Shown here: one piece after another, positions 34,530-42,973 of the stretch
How positions within the stretch are numbered: position 1 is the stretch's first letter
Layout: every line of letters starts with the position of its first letter
From: RGIG4079 sp045596365
GTDB lineage: Bacteria; Bacteroidota; Bacteroidia; Bacteroidales; Muribaculaceae
DNA: 64,000 bases
NCBI GenBank assembly: GCA_045596365.1
Contig: JAZOCE010000022.1
Span: 51,123-115,122 of the forward strand
Direction: 5' to 3'
The notes under the pieces: generated by a model
What the model was told of the DNA's origin: nothing
The model's input: the letters and a program-made list of their open reading frames with translations, nothing else
The model's database searches: none
Position numbers and translations under genes: made by a program

Positions 34530-35510
34530 TTATCGAAGTCTTATTACTTGACCAATTTGTAATTTGCTTGTTGTTTTAAGTCCGTTTAGACGACAAAGTT
34601 GTTTTACGGATACGCCATTTCTAACAGCGATTTTGCTTAAACTATCTCCACGACGTATGCGATAGGTTGTGCCATTACCTTTGCTTTTTGTCTTGCTTGC
34701 TGCCGCAAATTGTTCTTTATGCTCTTCGCGATATTTAGCCATATATTGACGATTTGCTGCATCGGAATAATTGCGAGCTTTTTTGTAGGTACGTTTGTCA
34801 AACGTGTAAATATCAGTGTGGGTTGTTTGATTGCTGAAATCAAATATTGCTGCTGGATTGATTGGGATGCCCATGTAACGAGTCTCAAAGTGTAGGTGAG
34901 AGCCAAAACTGCGACCAGTGTTGCCTGCTAATCCGATAGGCTCGCCGGCTTTTACGTATTGATCTTCTTTTACCAAGAATTTTGATAAGTGACCATATAC
35001 GGTTTCAAGTCCGTTTTCGTGACGCACAATTATGTAATAGCCATATCCTCTGCGCTCATAATTAGTTAAACGAATTTTTCCATTAAATGCAGAGCGTATA
35101 GTGTCGCCTGTAATTGCTTTGATGTCAATTCCTTTATGTTCACGACGGAATCGACGACGATAGCCATAGTTTGATGTAACATATCCAGGGTGAGGCATTG
35201 AGAATACTGATACGTCAATGTCTTTTGTGTCGGGAACAATTGCGTTTCCATAAGGATTTACACGTTTGCTATCCCACCCTTCGGTGTAAATATCAATTTC
35301 AGGCTCTATATCTTCTTCATTAAGGAGGCCTTCAAGAAATTGTTCGGTGTCTTCAACTTTAATTTGGTTACCTATGTTTGCTTGACTTGCAATCAGATCG
35401 CGATGCACTGCTGCATGAGATGCAGGTACTTTAAATTCTTGTGCACTGGTTGCAAAGTAGCCACCTATGATTGCAAATAATGATATTGATATTTTTTGAG
35501 TTAATGTCAT
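34530..35510 (-). CDS. M23-family metallopeptidase with C-terminal LysM
   Basis: The 326-residue exported protein has a signal peptide (about 1-23, ending TSAQE). A LytM/M23 domain at about 105-225 has zinc-ligand motifs HKGIDIK (HxxxD) and SHLHFE (HxH), so it should be an active endopeptidase on peptidoglycan cross-links. A basic linker and one LysM repeat (about 280-325, YRIRRGDSLSKIAVRNG) bind the wall. It follows ndk by 15 bases on the same strand. Confidence 0.94.
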   Translation of the reverse strand: MTLTQKISISLFAIIGGYFATSAQEFKVPASHAAVHRDLIASQANIGNQIKVEDTEQFLEGLLNEEDIEPEIDIYTEGWDSKRVNPYGNAIVPDTKDIDVSVFSMPHPGYVTSNYGYRRRFRREHKGIDIKAITGDTIRSAFNGKIRLTNYERRGYGYYIIVRHENGLETVYGHLSKFLVKEDQYVKAGEPIGLAGNTGRSFGSHLHFETRYMGIPINPAAIFDFSNQTTHTDIYTFDKRTYKKARNYSDAANRQYMAKYREEHKEQFAAASKTKSKGNGTTYRIRRGDSLSKIAVRNGVSVKQLCRLNGLKTTSKLQIGQVIRLR

Positions 35511-35525
35511 TTTTTTATAAAAGTA

Positions 35526-35987
35526 TTAATGTTCATCGGGAGCATATATGAATTCAATTGAACGAGAAGTGTAATCAAATATTTCTTCAGGTTTAAAGAA
35601 ACGCTTGATTTCTATTTCGGCATTTTCCACGCTGTCAGATGCATGAATAATGTTTTCTTGTGAACTTACACTGAAATCACCACGTATTGTTCCCGGCACT
35701 GCATTGCGACCATTTGTTGATCCTGTCATCAGTCTGACAACATTAACCGCATCTGTGCCTTTGACGCATACAACAATAACCGGTGTGGCCATCATTGAAG
35801 CTAAAATCCAAGGAAAGAATGGACGATTTGCTAAATGTGCATAATGTTCACGTAGAATGTCTTCTCCTAATTGCATCATTTTAAGACCTGCAATATTAAG
35901 CCCTTTGCGTTGAAAACGAGTTATTATTTCGCCTATTAGACCACGTTCAACGGCCGATGGCTTTATGATTACTAAAGTCTGCTCCAT
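35526..35987 (-). CDS. ndk: nucleoside diphosphate kinase
   Basis: The 153-residue enzyme transfers phosphate between nucleoside tri- and diphosphates. It starts EQTLVIIKPSAVERGLIGEI and has the active-site region GTIRGDFSVSSQENIIHASDS with the phosphorylated His. Length is slightly above the usual 140-150. The promoter box is at 36023-36030; the M23 gene follows and probably shares the mRNA. Confidence 0.97.
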   Translation of the reverse strand: MEQTLVIIKPSAVERGLIGEIITRFQRKGLNIAGLKMMQLGEDILREHYAHLANRPFFPWILASMMATPVIVVCVKGTDAVNVVRLMTGSTNGRNAVPGTIRGDFSVSSQENIIHASDSVENAEIEIKRFFKPEEIFDYTSRSIEFIYAPDEH

Positions 35988-36022
35988 GATATGTTTAGTT
36001 TGTTAGGTGTAAAAATTTCCCT

Positions 36023-36030
36023 CAAAGTTA
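36023..36030 (-). promoter_or_regulatory. -7 box of ndk
   Basis: On the minus strand TAACTTTG, 36 bases before the ndk ATG, predicting a leader of about 32 bases. No clear -33 box. Confidence 0.5.
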
Positions 36031-36136
36031 CAATTAATCAGGCAATTAACGAAATTGCAAAATGGTAAATTATGCTAATTCTGTAGCGCGAAAATTAACA
36101 AAAATATGTAATTTGTTGGCTGATAGGCATTTGGGT

Positions 36137-36162
36137 TGAAATATGTTTTAAAACATATTTCA
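36137..36162 (-). terminator. perfect palindrome at the end of recG
   Basis: A 26-base perfect palindrome (13-bp arms, TTTAAA centre) overlaps the recG stop codon at its right end. It could fold into a terminator hairpin but lacks a following T run; it could also be a protein-binding site. Confidence 0.45.
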
Positions 36163-38250
36163 GCTAATGCGCCCCCAATCAATTGTTTTATTGAAAATTA
36201 GGCTTAATTGTTGTTGCGTAATTGCGTTTTCCGGAAGGCTTAGTGTCGGATCTTTATCAAGAAGCATTTCGGCTGAGTCTCTGGCAAGTTGGATTATTTG
36301 TCCGTCGGTTGCAAGGTTGGCTATTCGCAGATTGATTGCGATGCCACTTTGCATTGTTCCTTCCATATCACCTGGTCCACGCATCTTCAAGTCGGCTTCG
36401 GCAATTAAAAACCCATCGGTAGTGGAAGTCATGATTTCAAGTCGTTTGCGTGTTTCGGCTGCGATTTTGTATTTAGTCATTAAAATACAATAGCTTTGAC
36501 CTTCGCCTCGACCTACACGTCCACGCAACTGATGAAGCTGTGAAAGTCCAAATCGCTCGGCATTCTCAATAAGCATTGTTGTAGCATTAGGGACATTTAC
36601 TCCCACTTCAATGACTGTTGTTGCTACTAATATATCGGCTTGATGAGACGCAAATAATGACATCTGGTAATCTTTTTCTGATGGTTTCATCTTGCCATGA
36701 ACATAAGCAACTTTATATTGAGGGAATGTTTCTCTTATGAGTTCATACCCCTCCTCAAGGCATCTCAAATCGAGTTTTTCGTTTTCTTGAATAAGAGGAT
36801 AAACAATATATATCTGTCTCCCTTCTTTTAGCTGTCGTCCAATGTGTTTGTACACATCAAGACGCTGATTATCGAAACGCAATGCTGTTGTTATGGGTTT
36901 CCTGCCTGGGGGAAGTTCGTCAATTACCGATACATCGAGATCGCCGTAAACGGTCATGGCGAGAGTGCGAGGTATTGGGGTGGCAGTCATAACCAAAACG
37001 TGTGGTGGAGTGATGTTTTTGCCCCATAATCGGGCACGTTGAGCAACACCAAATCGGTGTTGCTCGTCAATGACAACAAATCCTAAATTTTTGAATTTTA
37101 CATTATCTTCAATGACAGCATGAGTGCCTATGAGGATGTGTAATGCTCCGTCCTCAAGTTGTGAATGAATAATGTCGCGATCTTTCTTTTTGGTTGATCC
37201 TGTGAGTAGTTTGACATTTATACCAATAGGAGCAACTAGTTGAGATATTGTTTCAAAATGTTGTGTTGCGAGGATTTCGGTTGGCGCCATTAGGCAAGCC
37301 TGAGTGTTGTTGTCAATAGCGATTAGCATGCAAAGTAGGGCAACGAGTGTCTTCCCACTACCCACATCTCCTTGTAGTAAGCGATTCATTTGTCGTCCGG
37401 AACCCATATCGGCACGTATCTCTTTTATTACACGTTTTTGTGCGCTCGTAAGTTCAAAAGGAAGACATTGGCTGTAGAACGAGTTGAAGAAATGACCTAT
37501 GCGAGGAAATCTAAATCCGTTGAGAGAGGCCGACCTGCGTCGTGAGTACCTCAGAATATTTAGCTGTATATAAAATAACTCTTCAAATTTAAGCCTTAGT
37601 TTAGCTCGTTGTAACGTTTGATTGTCCTTTGGATTATGAATGTTTGCCAATGCTTCTTGCAACGACATTAAATGTAGTTGATCAATAATTGATTTGGGAA
37701 GAGTTTCTGTAATGCGTGGAGTTGAGGAGAGAATAGTTTGTGCAAGAGTGAAAAGTGTTTTTGATCCTATTCCTTTGTTTCTTAATGTTTCAGTTAGTGG
37801 ATATATGCCTCGAAGTCCCTGTGTCGCTCCAATAGATGTTGGAGAATCGACTTCGGGATGTACCATGCTCCAACGTCCGTTGAATTCAGTCGGTTTGGCA
37901 AATAATATATATTCATTGCCTAAGTGGTAGGTATCTTTTAGCTGTTTGATGCGTCTAAACCACACAACTTCAATTGTGCCTGTTCCGTCGGTAAATAGTC
38001 CGACAAGACGCGTTTTCGCACCTTCTCCCTGTGAGGTAAAAGATATGAAATGCCCACGTATTTGTATTGCCGGCATTTCTCCCGATAGGGTTTTGATGGT
38101 GTATATTGTTGACCGATCGACATAGTGCGAGGGAAAATGATAGAGCATATCATAGTAAGACTTTATGCCGAGTTGCTTTTCTAATAATTCGGCACGTTTG
38201 GGTCCAACGCCTTTCAAGAATTTTATGTCGGTATTGCGCAATCGATTCAT
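36160..38250 (-). CDS. recG: ATP-dependent DNA helicase RecG
   Basis: The 696-residue helicase remodels stalled replication forks and branched recombination intermediates. It has an N-terminal helix-hairpin-helix-like lead (LKGVGPKRAELLEKQLG), the OB-fold wedge domain (IQIRGHFISF), and Walker A LLQGDVGSGKTLVALL. The DEQH box VVIDEQHRFGVAQR and motif VI QLRGRVGRGEG complete the set. Length is typical. It overlaps the end of ispD by four bases and is thus translated from the same mRNA. Confidence 0.98.
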   Translation of the reverse strand: MNRLRNTDIKFLKGVGPKRAELLEKQLGIKSYYDMLYHFPSHYVDRSTIYTIKTLSGEMPAIQIRGHFISFTSQGEGAKTRLVGLFTDGTGTIEVVWFRRIKQLKDTYHLGNEYILFAKPTEFNGRWSMVHPEVDSPTSIGATQGLRGIYPLTETLRNKGIGSKTLFTLAQTILSSTPRITETLPKSIIDQLHLMSLQEALANIHNPKDNQTLQRAKLRLKFEELFYIQLNILRYSRRRSASLNGFRFPRIGHFFNSFYSQCLPFELTSAQKRVIKEIRADMGSGRQMNRLLQGDVGSGKTLVALLCMLIAIDNNTQACLMAPTEILATQHFETISQLVAPIGINVKLLTGSTKKKDRDIIHSQLEDGALHILIGTHAVIEDNVKFKNLGFVVIDEQHRFGVAQRARLWGKNITPPHVLVMTATPIPRTLAMTVYGDLDVSVIDELPPGRKPITTALRFDNQRLDVYKHIGRQLKEGRQIYIVYPLIQENEKLDLRCLEEGYELIRETFPQYKVAYVHGKMKPSEKDYQMSLFASHQADILVATTVIEVGVNVPNATTMLIENAERFGLSQLHQLRGRVGRGEGQSYCILMTKYKIAAETRKRLEIMTSTTDGFLIAEADLKMRGPGDMEGTMQSGIAINLRIANLATDGQIIQLARDSAEMLLDKDPTLSLPENAITQQQLSLIFNKTIDWGRIS

Positions 38251-38942
38251 TTTATATTCATATATATTGATGCTATATCAATATCGTGAGGCATTGTGAT
38301 TTTAATGTTGCGATAATCGCCATTAACAAGAGAAATATCGTTAAAATTTGCAGCTACCATTACCGATGCGTCATCTGTAAAATATGATTGGTAAGGTAGG
38401 GAATATGCGTGTATTAATTTATTGGCTTGAAATGCTTGAGGTGTTTGTACGGCTCGGTATAAAGATCGATCGGTAGGAGAGGATGTCCCATCGGGCTTTA
38501 TGATTCGTAACGAGTCAGTTACCGGAGTTACAGGAATTGCTCCTGATGTATTTTTTGCCCCATCAATTACTCGATTAATTAGCTCGTTATTGAAGAGCGG
38601 TCTTGCTCCGTCATGGATTGTTATGATGCTCTCAGGTGTGATGTATTCTTTTATTTGCTCCAACGCATTTTTTACCGATTGCCAACGCGTGTCTCCTCCT
38701 ATGGCTATCTGTGGGGTTTTGAAATTATATTTATTGCATAATTCGTTCCAATAGTCAATAAAATCATTGTTCAAAACAACGACTATTGTAGATTTTGGTA
38801 ATGCTTGGCGCATACGCTCAACAGCGTGCATAAGCACCGGTTTGCCATTTAATAAACAGAATTGTTTGGGAATGTCAGCTCCAAAACGGCTACCACTTCC
38901 GGCTGCGACAATTATATTGAAAATCTTATGCTCTTGTTCCAT
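38247..38942 (-). CDS. ispD: 2-C-methyl-D-erythritol 4-phosphate cytidylyltransferase
   Basis: The 231-residue nucleotidyltransferase adds CMP to MEP in the non-mevalonate isoprenoid pathway. It has the N-terminal GSGSRFGADIPKQF loop, IHDGARPL, and PVTDSLR near 150. Ribitol-5-phosphate cytidylyltransferase (TarI) is similar, but pathway need and length favour IspD. A -7 box six bases upstream predicts a leaderless or nearly leaderless mRNA. RecG follows with a four-base overlap. Confidence 0.95.
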   Translation of the reverse strand: MEQEHKIFNIIVAAGSGSRFGADIPKQFCLLNGKPVLMHAVERMRQALPKSTIVVVLNNDFIDYWNELCNKYNFKTPQIAIGGDTRWQSVKNALEQIKEYITPESIITIHDGARPLFNNELINRVIDGAKNTSGAIPVTPVTDSLRIIKPDGTSSPTDRSLYRAVQTPQAFQANKLIHAYSLPYQSYFTDDASVMVAANFNDISLVNGDYRNIKITMPHDIDIASIYMNIK

Positions 38943-38947
38943 GTTTA

Positions 38948-38955
38948 CAAAGATA
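38948..38955 (-). promoter_or_regulatory. -7 box directly before ispD
   Basis: On the minus strand TATCTTTG ends five bases before the ispD ATG, so the transcription start would lie one or two bases ahead of the start codon. No obvious -33 box. Confidence 0.5.
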
Positions 38956-38980
38956 GTGTTTTTACTTCGATTTCTCGAGA

Positions 38981-39625
38981 TTAGTCGGTAAGTAGCGATA
39001 GTGCAATGCTTCTGCCCACAAGGTCGCCAATTAAGGATTGAGGTGCTTCGGGGGATATTTGTTCGTTTAAAACTGTGATGTGCGGAGTCTCGATTTCGGT
39101 AAATTGACGAATGTGGTTTAGTGCTGCATATGCATCTTCGAGATATGGAGAGTTGGGCGTGCTTTTGCCAACTGTCATATAATAGTAATATAACATTGAC
39201 GCGATGTAACGAGTTATTGTCTCTACATGGGTTTTGTCAAACTCCTCTGATTGATGATTAGTTGATGATAGGATGTTTATCCAAGAAAATAGGGCTGTAG
39301 TGTAAATCGACAATAACGATTGATCAATGTTGTTGCTCTTGTTGCTGTCAATTGAGATTTGCAGGATTGCTCCGATTGAGGTTGCGTAGGCGTCTTGAAA
39401 ATTGCCCATTGCGGCAAGTGCTCCGCAATGGCATGATGCGGCAATAGCCATGACATTAATTTCGTCGGTGGTGGGTTGCTGGCTGTTGATGTTTATCGAC
39501 CAATGCTCATGGGCGCAAGCAAGAGCTTCGCCCGATAGTAACACGGCATCTTCAATCTTGCCATTTTCAAGCAACTCGTTGGACTCTTTGATGTTATTTA
39601 AAATCTTTAATAAAGATGGTTTCAT
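38981..39625 (-). CDS. hypothetical alpha-helical protein
   Basis: Not recognised. The 214-residue product is predicted almost entirely helical, with repeated Ala/Leu pairs (SGEALACAHEHWSI, AIAASCHCGALAAMGNFQDAYATSIG) reminiscent of TPR-like helical hairpins. It lacks a signal peptide and membrane helix. It lies 38 bases upstream of ispD on the same strand, but ispD seems to have its own promoter box. Codon use matches neighbours; probably a real cytoplasmic protein of unknown role. Confidence 0.65.
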   Translation of the reverse strand: MKPSLLKILNNIKESNELLENGKIEDAVLLSGEALACAHEHWSININSQQPTTDEINVMAIAASCHCGALAAMGNFQDAYATSIGAILQISIDSNKSNNIDQSLLSIYTTALFSWINILSSTNHQSEEFDKTHVETITRYIASMLYYYYMTVGKSTPNSPYLEDAYAALNHIRQFTEIETPHITVLNEQISPEAPQSLIGDLVGRSIALSLLTD

Positions 39626-39717
39626 TGTGGGATTATTGAGAATAGCTCTGTTTTAATGCGAAGTTAATCAAAATAATTAACCAACACAAAATTTGGAGAA
39701 TTTACAAGATAAATCAC

Positions 39718-39725
39718 TATCTTTG
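39718..39725 (+). promoter_or_regulatory. -7 box of the BspA-like gene
   Basis: Perfect TATCTTTG. TTTG at 39692-39695 may be the -33 box (22-base spacer). The predicted start near 39729 gives a leader of about 317 bases. Confidence 0.55.
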
Positions 39726-39728
39726 CAT

Positions 39729-40045
39729 TAATCTTGGTCGGGCTAAAGCGTTAACCCCCCAAGAGGACATATTAACTGAAAGCGTTTCGCTTTATCCTTT
39801 TCACTAAATTCGCCAAAATTTTAATCAGTAGGATAACAGAGAAAACGCTCTTGCTTGTCGTATATCCGCTCCCCGACAAGGGTGAAATCGATATATCGAT
39901 AAGGCGTGGGAGTGGACTGTTTATTACTGATTGGGCGTTTGGCGATGCCTTGTGAAAGATAAACCGGCAATGTCCCGCGCTTTCTTTATGCTTAATTTTA
40001 ACCGCCAAATTAGGGGACACAGGAGGCACTAAAACATCAAAATTT
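39729..40045 (+). promoter_or_regulatory. long structured 5' leader of the BspA-like gene
   Basis: At least five complementary pairs can be drawn. AGCGTTT (39781) pairs with AAACGCT (39843), continued by TTATCCT (39792) with AGGATAA (39830). CTTGTCG (39854) pairs with CGACAAG (39874). The palindrome ATCGATATATCGAT lies at 39887-39900. AAGGC (39901) pairs with GCCTT (39947), and TGTCCC (39970) with GGGACA (40013). No open frame is convincing. The order of nested hairpins suggests a regulatory RNA leader; no known riboswitch class is recognised. Confidence 0.45.
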
Positions 40046-42121
40046 ATGAAAAAGATCTTACGCACCCCGCTACTTCTTGTAGCCTTGCTTCTATCCTCAA
40101 TCCCCATCTCCGCCCACGATTTTGAAGTTGATGGCATTTATTACAACATTTCGTCGCCAACCGACAAGACTGTAGCTGTAACTTATCAAGGTAATAGTTA
40201 TCGCGAATATTCTAATGAATATTCAGGTAGTGTAACAATTCCGGAAACAGTTACGTATAATAGCACTATTTACTCAGTGACTTCGATTGGTGACTATGCG
40301 TTCTATGATTGCAGTGGCTTGAGATCGGTGACAATCGGGAACTCGGTTACCAAGATTGGTTATGAAGCGTTCTATTATTGCAGTGGCTTGAGATCGGTAA
40401 CAATTCCCAACTCTGTTACCTCGATTGGCTACGGAGCGTTCTATTATTGCGGTGGCTTGAGATCGGTGACAATCGGGAATTCGGTTACCGAGATTGGTGA
40501 CTTTGCGTTCTGTCATTGTGGTTTGAATTCAGTAACTATTCCCAACTCAGTAATCACAATTGGAGACTATGCATTCTATTATTGTAGCTATTTAAAAGAG
40601 GTGATAATTGGAGATGGCACAAAAAATTTAACATTAGGTACTAACTCATCAGTGCAATGTTTATTCAATTTTTCTCCTATAGAAAAGTTGTATTTAGGTA
40701 GAGAATTGAAATATTCTAAAGCTCTATTTGGTGCAAATGCAAAATTTAAATTGGTGGAAATTGGAAACAATGTGGTTTCATTAGGATTAGGTGTTTTTGG
40801 CGAAAACACTGAAATAAGAAATTTAAAAATTATTGATGGGACAACTGCAATATCAATATATAGCTCATCTGAGGTATCATTGGATTCTGTATATGCAGGA
40901 CGCCCGCGTTTGAATTTAGTAGGGAATAAGAGAGTTAAACACATTACAATCGGGAATAATGTTAAATTAGAAGCAGGAATGTTTGCTAATTGTGATAGTA
41001 TTAAATCCTTGACACTCCCATTTCCGGGTGCTGGGACGGCTCAAACTACAAGTAATTTTGGCGAATTGTTTGGAACGACGAAAAATGACAATATGCGTGC
41101 CGTAACACAATATTTTGAAGATGGCACAAACAAGACATATTATCTTCCCACCGGTCTTGAAGAATTGGTTTTGACAGAAGGTTGTGAAATGATACCGTAT
41201 GGAGGTCTGTATAACTGCAATATGATTAAAACTCTCACTCTTCCTACTACTTTGTATATGGTCGGCGATAAAGCGTTATATGGCTGTGCCAAGATGACCG
41301 ACATATATTGCAAGGGCGCCGACCCCGCTGTGGCTTACGATAGCTCTTTTGATGGAATGCGCTTGACATCATGTATTCTCCATGTGCCTTACAATAGTTC
41401 GGAACGTTACAAAATAAGTGATGGATGGAAACGATTCTATTATGTTGAGGAGGAAGCACCATTGGTTATTTCTGTCGCCAAAAGTATAGAAAATGCCGGT
41501 GTGGTTTATGGAATAAGTGAATATCAACCGGGACAGACTGCCGAGGTTGAAGCTGTGGCACATTCCTGATATACGTTTGTGGGATGGTATGAAAATGGTG
41601 TTTTGTTGACCACCGATTCAAAATACGCATTAGTAGTAACTGATAGTCACACACTTGTGGCAATGTTTGCCCCTGTACTTGGTGAAAATGAAGTGTCAAT
41701 ATCTCCACAAGGTGAGGCTGTAACACTTTCTTGGGGTCAAGAAGCCGATGCTGAATACTATAGCGTTGATATCTATTCAGATGCAACGATGAAAAATCTG
41801 ATAAAAAATGTATTGGTGGATAATAATGGACAAGCTATATCACGCTCTGTAGCATCAACAATATCAGTTGAAATAGATGGATTGTCAGAGCTACAAAATT
41901 ACTATTATAGTGTAACATCTTTAGGCGAAGGCGATGTTGTTTTGTCAAAATATATCGGAACTTTCAGTACTATCTCAGGGATTGAAGATGTGGTTGTGAA
42001 ACCAAATGTAGTAGAGGTTGTTCGCTATGATGTTCATGGTCGCCGATTGGAGCAACCAGCAAGAGGTATCAACATCATCAAGATGAGCGATGGCTCAACT
42101 CGCAAAGAGATTGAGAGATAG
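40046..42121 (+). pseudogene. BspA-type leucine-rich-repeat surface protein, interrupted by an in-frame TGA
   Basis: The frame runs 507 codons from ATG 40046 to TGA 41567-41569, then continues in the same frame to 42121 (691 codon positions in all). Residues 1-23 are a signal peptide. From about residue 80 there are near-identical 23-residue LRR_5/BspA repeats (SVTIPNSVTSIGYGAFYYC style). After the stop the frame reads YTFVGWYENGVLL, as expected after Gly in this kind of domain. It then has a fibronectin-like region and a Por/T9SS-type C-terminal sorting tail (VVRYDVHGRRLEQPARGI). A one-base change from GGA to TGA explains it. The truncated product would lose the sorting tail. Confidence 0.88.
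40286..40561 (+). repeat. four tandem 69-bp repeats coding for 23-residue LRR units
   Basis: The units are nearly identical at the DNA level (shared core GCGTTCTATTATTGCAGTGG). They encode IGDYAFYDCSGLRSVTIGNS-like units, the fourth one residue shorter. Such tandem copies can expand or contract by recombination. Confidence 0.85.
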
Positions 42122-42213
42122 CTTGCGAGTTGAGGCTGTTTATACCCCCTCCCGGCTGTGCCGTACTCCCCCTGCACCAGGGTGAGAGCGTGTTGAAGAT
42201 TTTTTTATAATAT

Positions 42214-42622
42214 AAACGCTGATGGCGTTTTACAATAGTAACCCTGAGATGAAGCGAAGCGAAATCTTAGGGTTACTATTGTGATAAACATAACTACCTC
42301 GACGAGGTGGTATAATGAAACATCTTCGATGTATGTAGTAGCGAGTCGCTATCCACCCCACAATTGCGCTATGCTCCATTATGGGGTTTCTATTGTATAA
42401 CGTTTTCAATGTTATACCTCTTCAGCACAAAGGAAAGTTGAAAATTGAAAGTTGAGAATTGAGAGTTGAAAAAGGAAAAAGCTCTCCGCCTAAGGTAGGA
42501 GGAGAACGGCGAAGCCGGGAGGAGGTATGAGAAAGAGGAAAAAGAGGTATAAACGACTTGCGTGTTGAGGCTCTCGACTACCCTTTCGGCACTTTGTGTC
42601 ACTTCCCCTAAGGTAGGGGAAG
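42214..42622. repeat. cluster of short palindromes in non-coding DNA
   Basis: At least nine inverted repeats follow each other. AAACGC/GCGTTT at 42214-42230. An 18-bp pair with one wobble at 42233-42250/42264-42281. ACCTCG/CGAGGT at 42296-42308. ACATC/GATGT at 42320-42332. TAGCGA/TCGCTA at 42339-42351. A 9-bp pair with one mismatch at 42356-42386. GTATAAC/GTTATAC at 42395-42417. TCTCCGCCT/AGGAGGAGA (one mismatch) at 42483-42505. CTTCCCCT/AGGGGAAG at 42602-42622, sharing the loop AAGGT with the previous one. No open frame of substance is present. Confidence 0.8.
42434..42475. repeat. three tandem copies of a 14-bp purine-rich repeat
   Basis: AAAGTTGAAAATTG, AAAGTTGAGAATTG and AGAGTTGAAAAAGG follow directly on one another, within the palindrome cluster. 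Confidence 0.75.
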
Positions 42623-42758
42623 AACTTTTTAGGAACTCTGATGATTTGCGAGCCTCGAGCAACCTGTAATAATATTTCCAAATAGCAATCATGTGTATAG
42701 TTGCCAAAATAATTGGAGAAAAAATGTTTTCTGATTGCACATTGTGCATTAAATTTCT

Positions 42759-42766
42759 TAACTTTG
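42759..42766 (+). promoter_or_regulatory. -7 box of the pyrBI operon
   Basis: Perfect TAACTTTG, start predicted near 42770. TTG at 42735-42737 may be the -33 element (21-base spacer). The leader-peptide ATG is about 15 bases downstream of the start. Confidence 0.65.
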
Positions 42767-42784
42767 CAGAAAACAACAACGATA

Positions 42785-42895
42785 ATGAAATTTCAATATC
42801 GACATAATAACGATATGTTTCGACGTCGAGTGTATGAGTTGTGTCATCGCACGACTTCAAAAGTGTTGTTAATGAGATATTTAAAGCCTGAATAA
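42785..42895 (+). CDS. 36-residue leader peptide of the pyrBI attenuator
   Basis: A short frame starts with ATG 42785 just after a perfect -7 box. It ends with TAA 42893-42895, directly behind the ascending arm of a terminator hairpin. The peptide (MKFQYRHNNDMFRRR at the start, LLMRYLKPE at the end) is basic and not otherwise recognised. A ribosome translating to the stop would cover the hairpin arm, the logic of UTP-sensitive pyrBI attenuation in enteric bacteria. It could also be an independent small protein. Confidence 0.6.
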   Translation: MKFQYRHNNDMFRRRVYELCHRTTSKVLLMRYLKPE

Positions 42896-42925
42896 ACTCC
42901 CAATGGGCGTTTGCAGGCTTTTTTT
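42883..42925 (+). terminator. attenuator terminator upstream of pyrB
   Basis: AAAGCCTG (42883-42890) pairs with CAGGCTTT (42914-42921). Inside, AAAC/GTTT and CCC/GGG pairs extend the stem, and a run of seven T ends at 42925. It lies 48 bases before the pyrB start and overlaps the leader-peptide stop. Confidence 0.8.
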
Positions 42926-42973
42926 GTAGGGAAAATAAATCTAATAATAACCTAATAAAGTCATTTTCAAGCA

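Noticed and set aside
39772..40137. A 121-codon minus-strand frame under the BspA leader
   Set aside because: It overlaps the signal peptide region of the BspA-like gene antisense and shows no domain or plausible start signal.
40286..40561. CRISPR-like or intergenic tandem repeat
   Set aside because: The 69-bp repeats are in frame and encode LRR units of the BspA-like protein.
41567..41569. TGA read as glycine by an altered genetic code
   Set aside because: TGA is the natural stop of other genes here (for example the helicase gene at 803-805 and recG), and only this one gene shows an internal TGA.
42214..42622. CRISPR array
   Set aside because: The palindromes have different sequences and irregular spacing, with no constant direct repeat and no cas genes.
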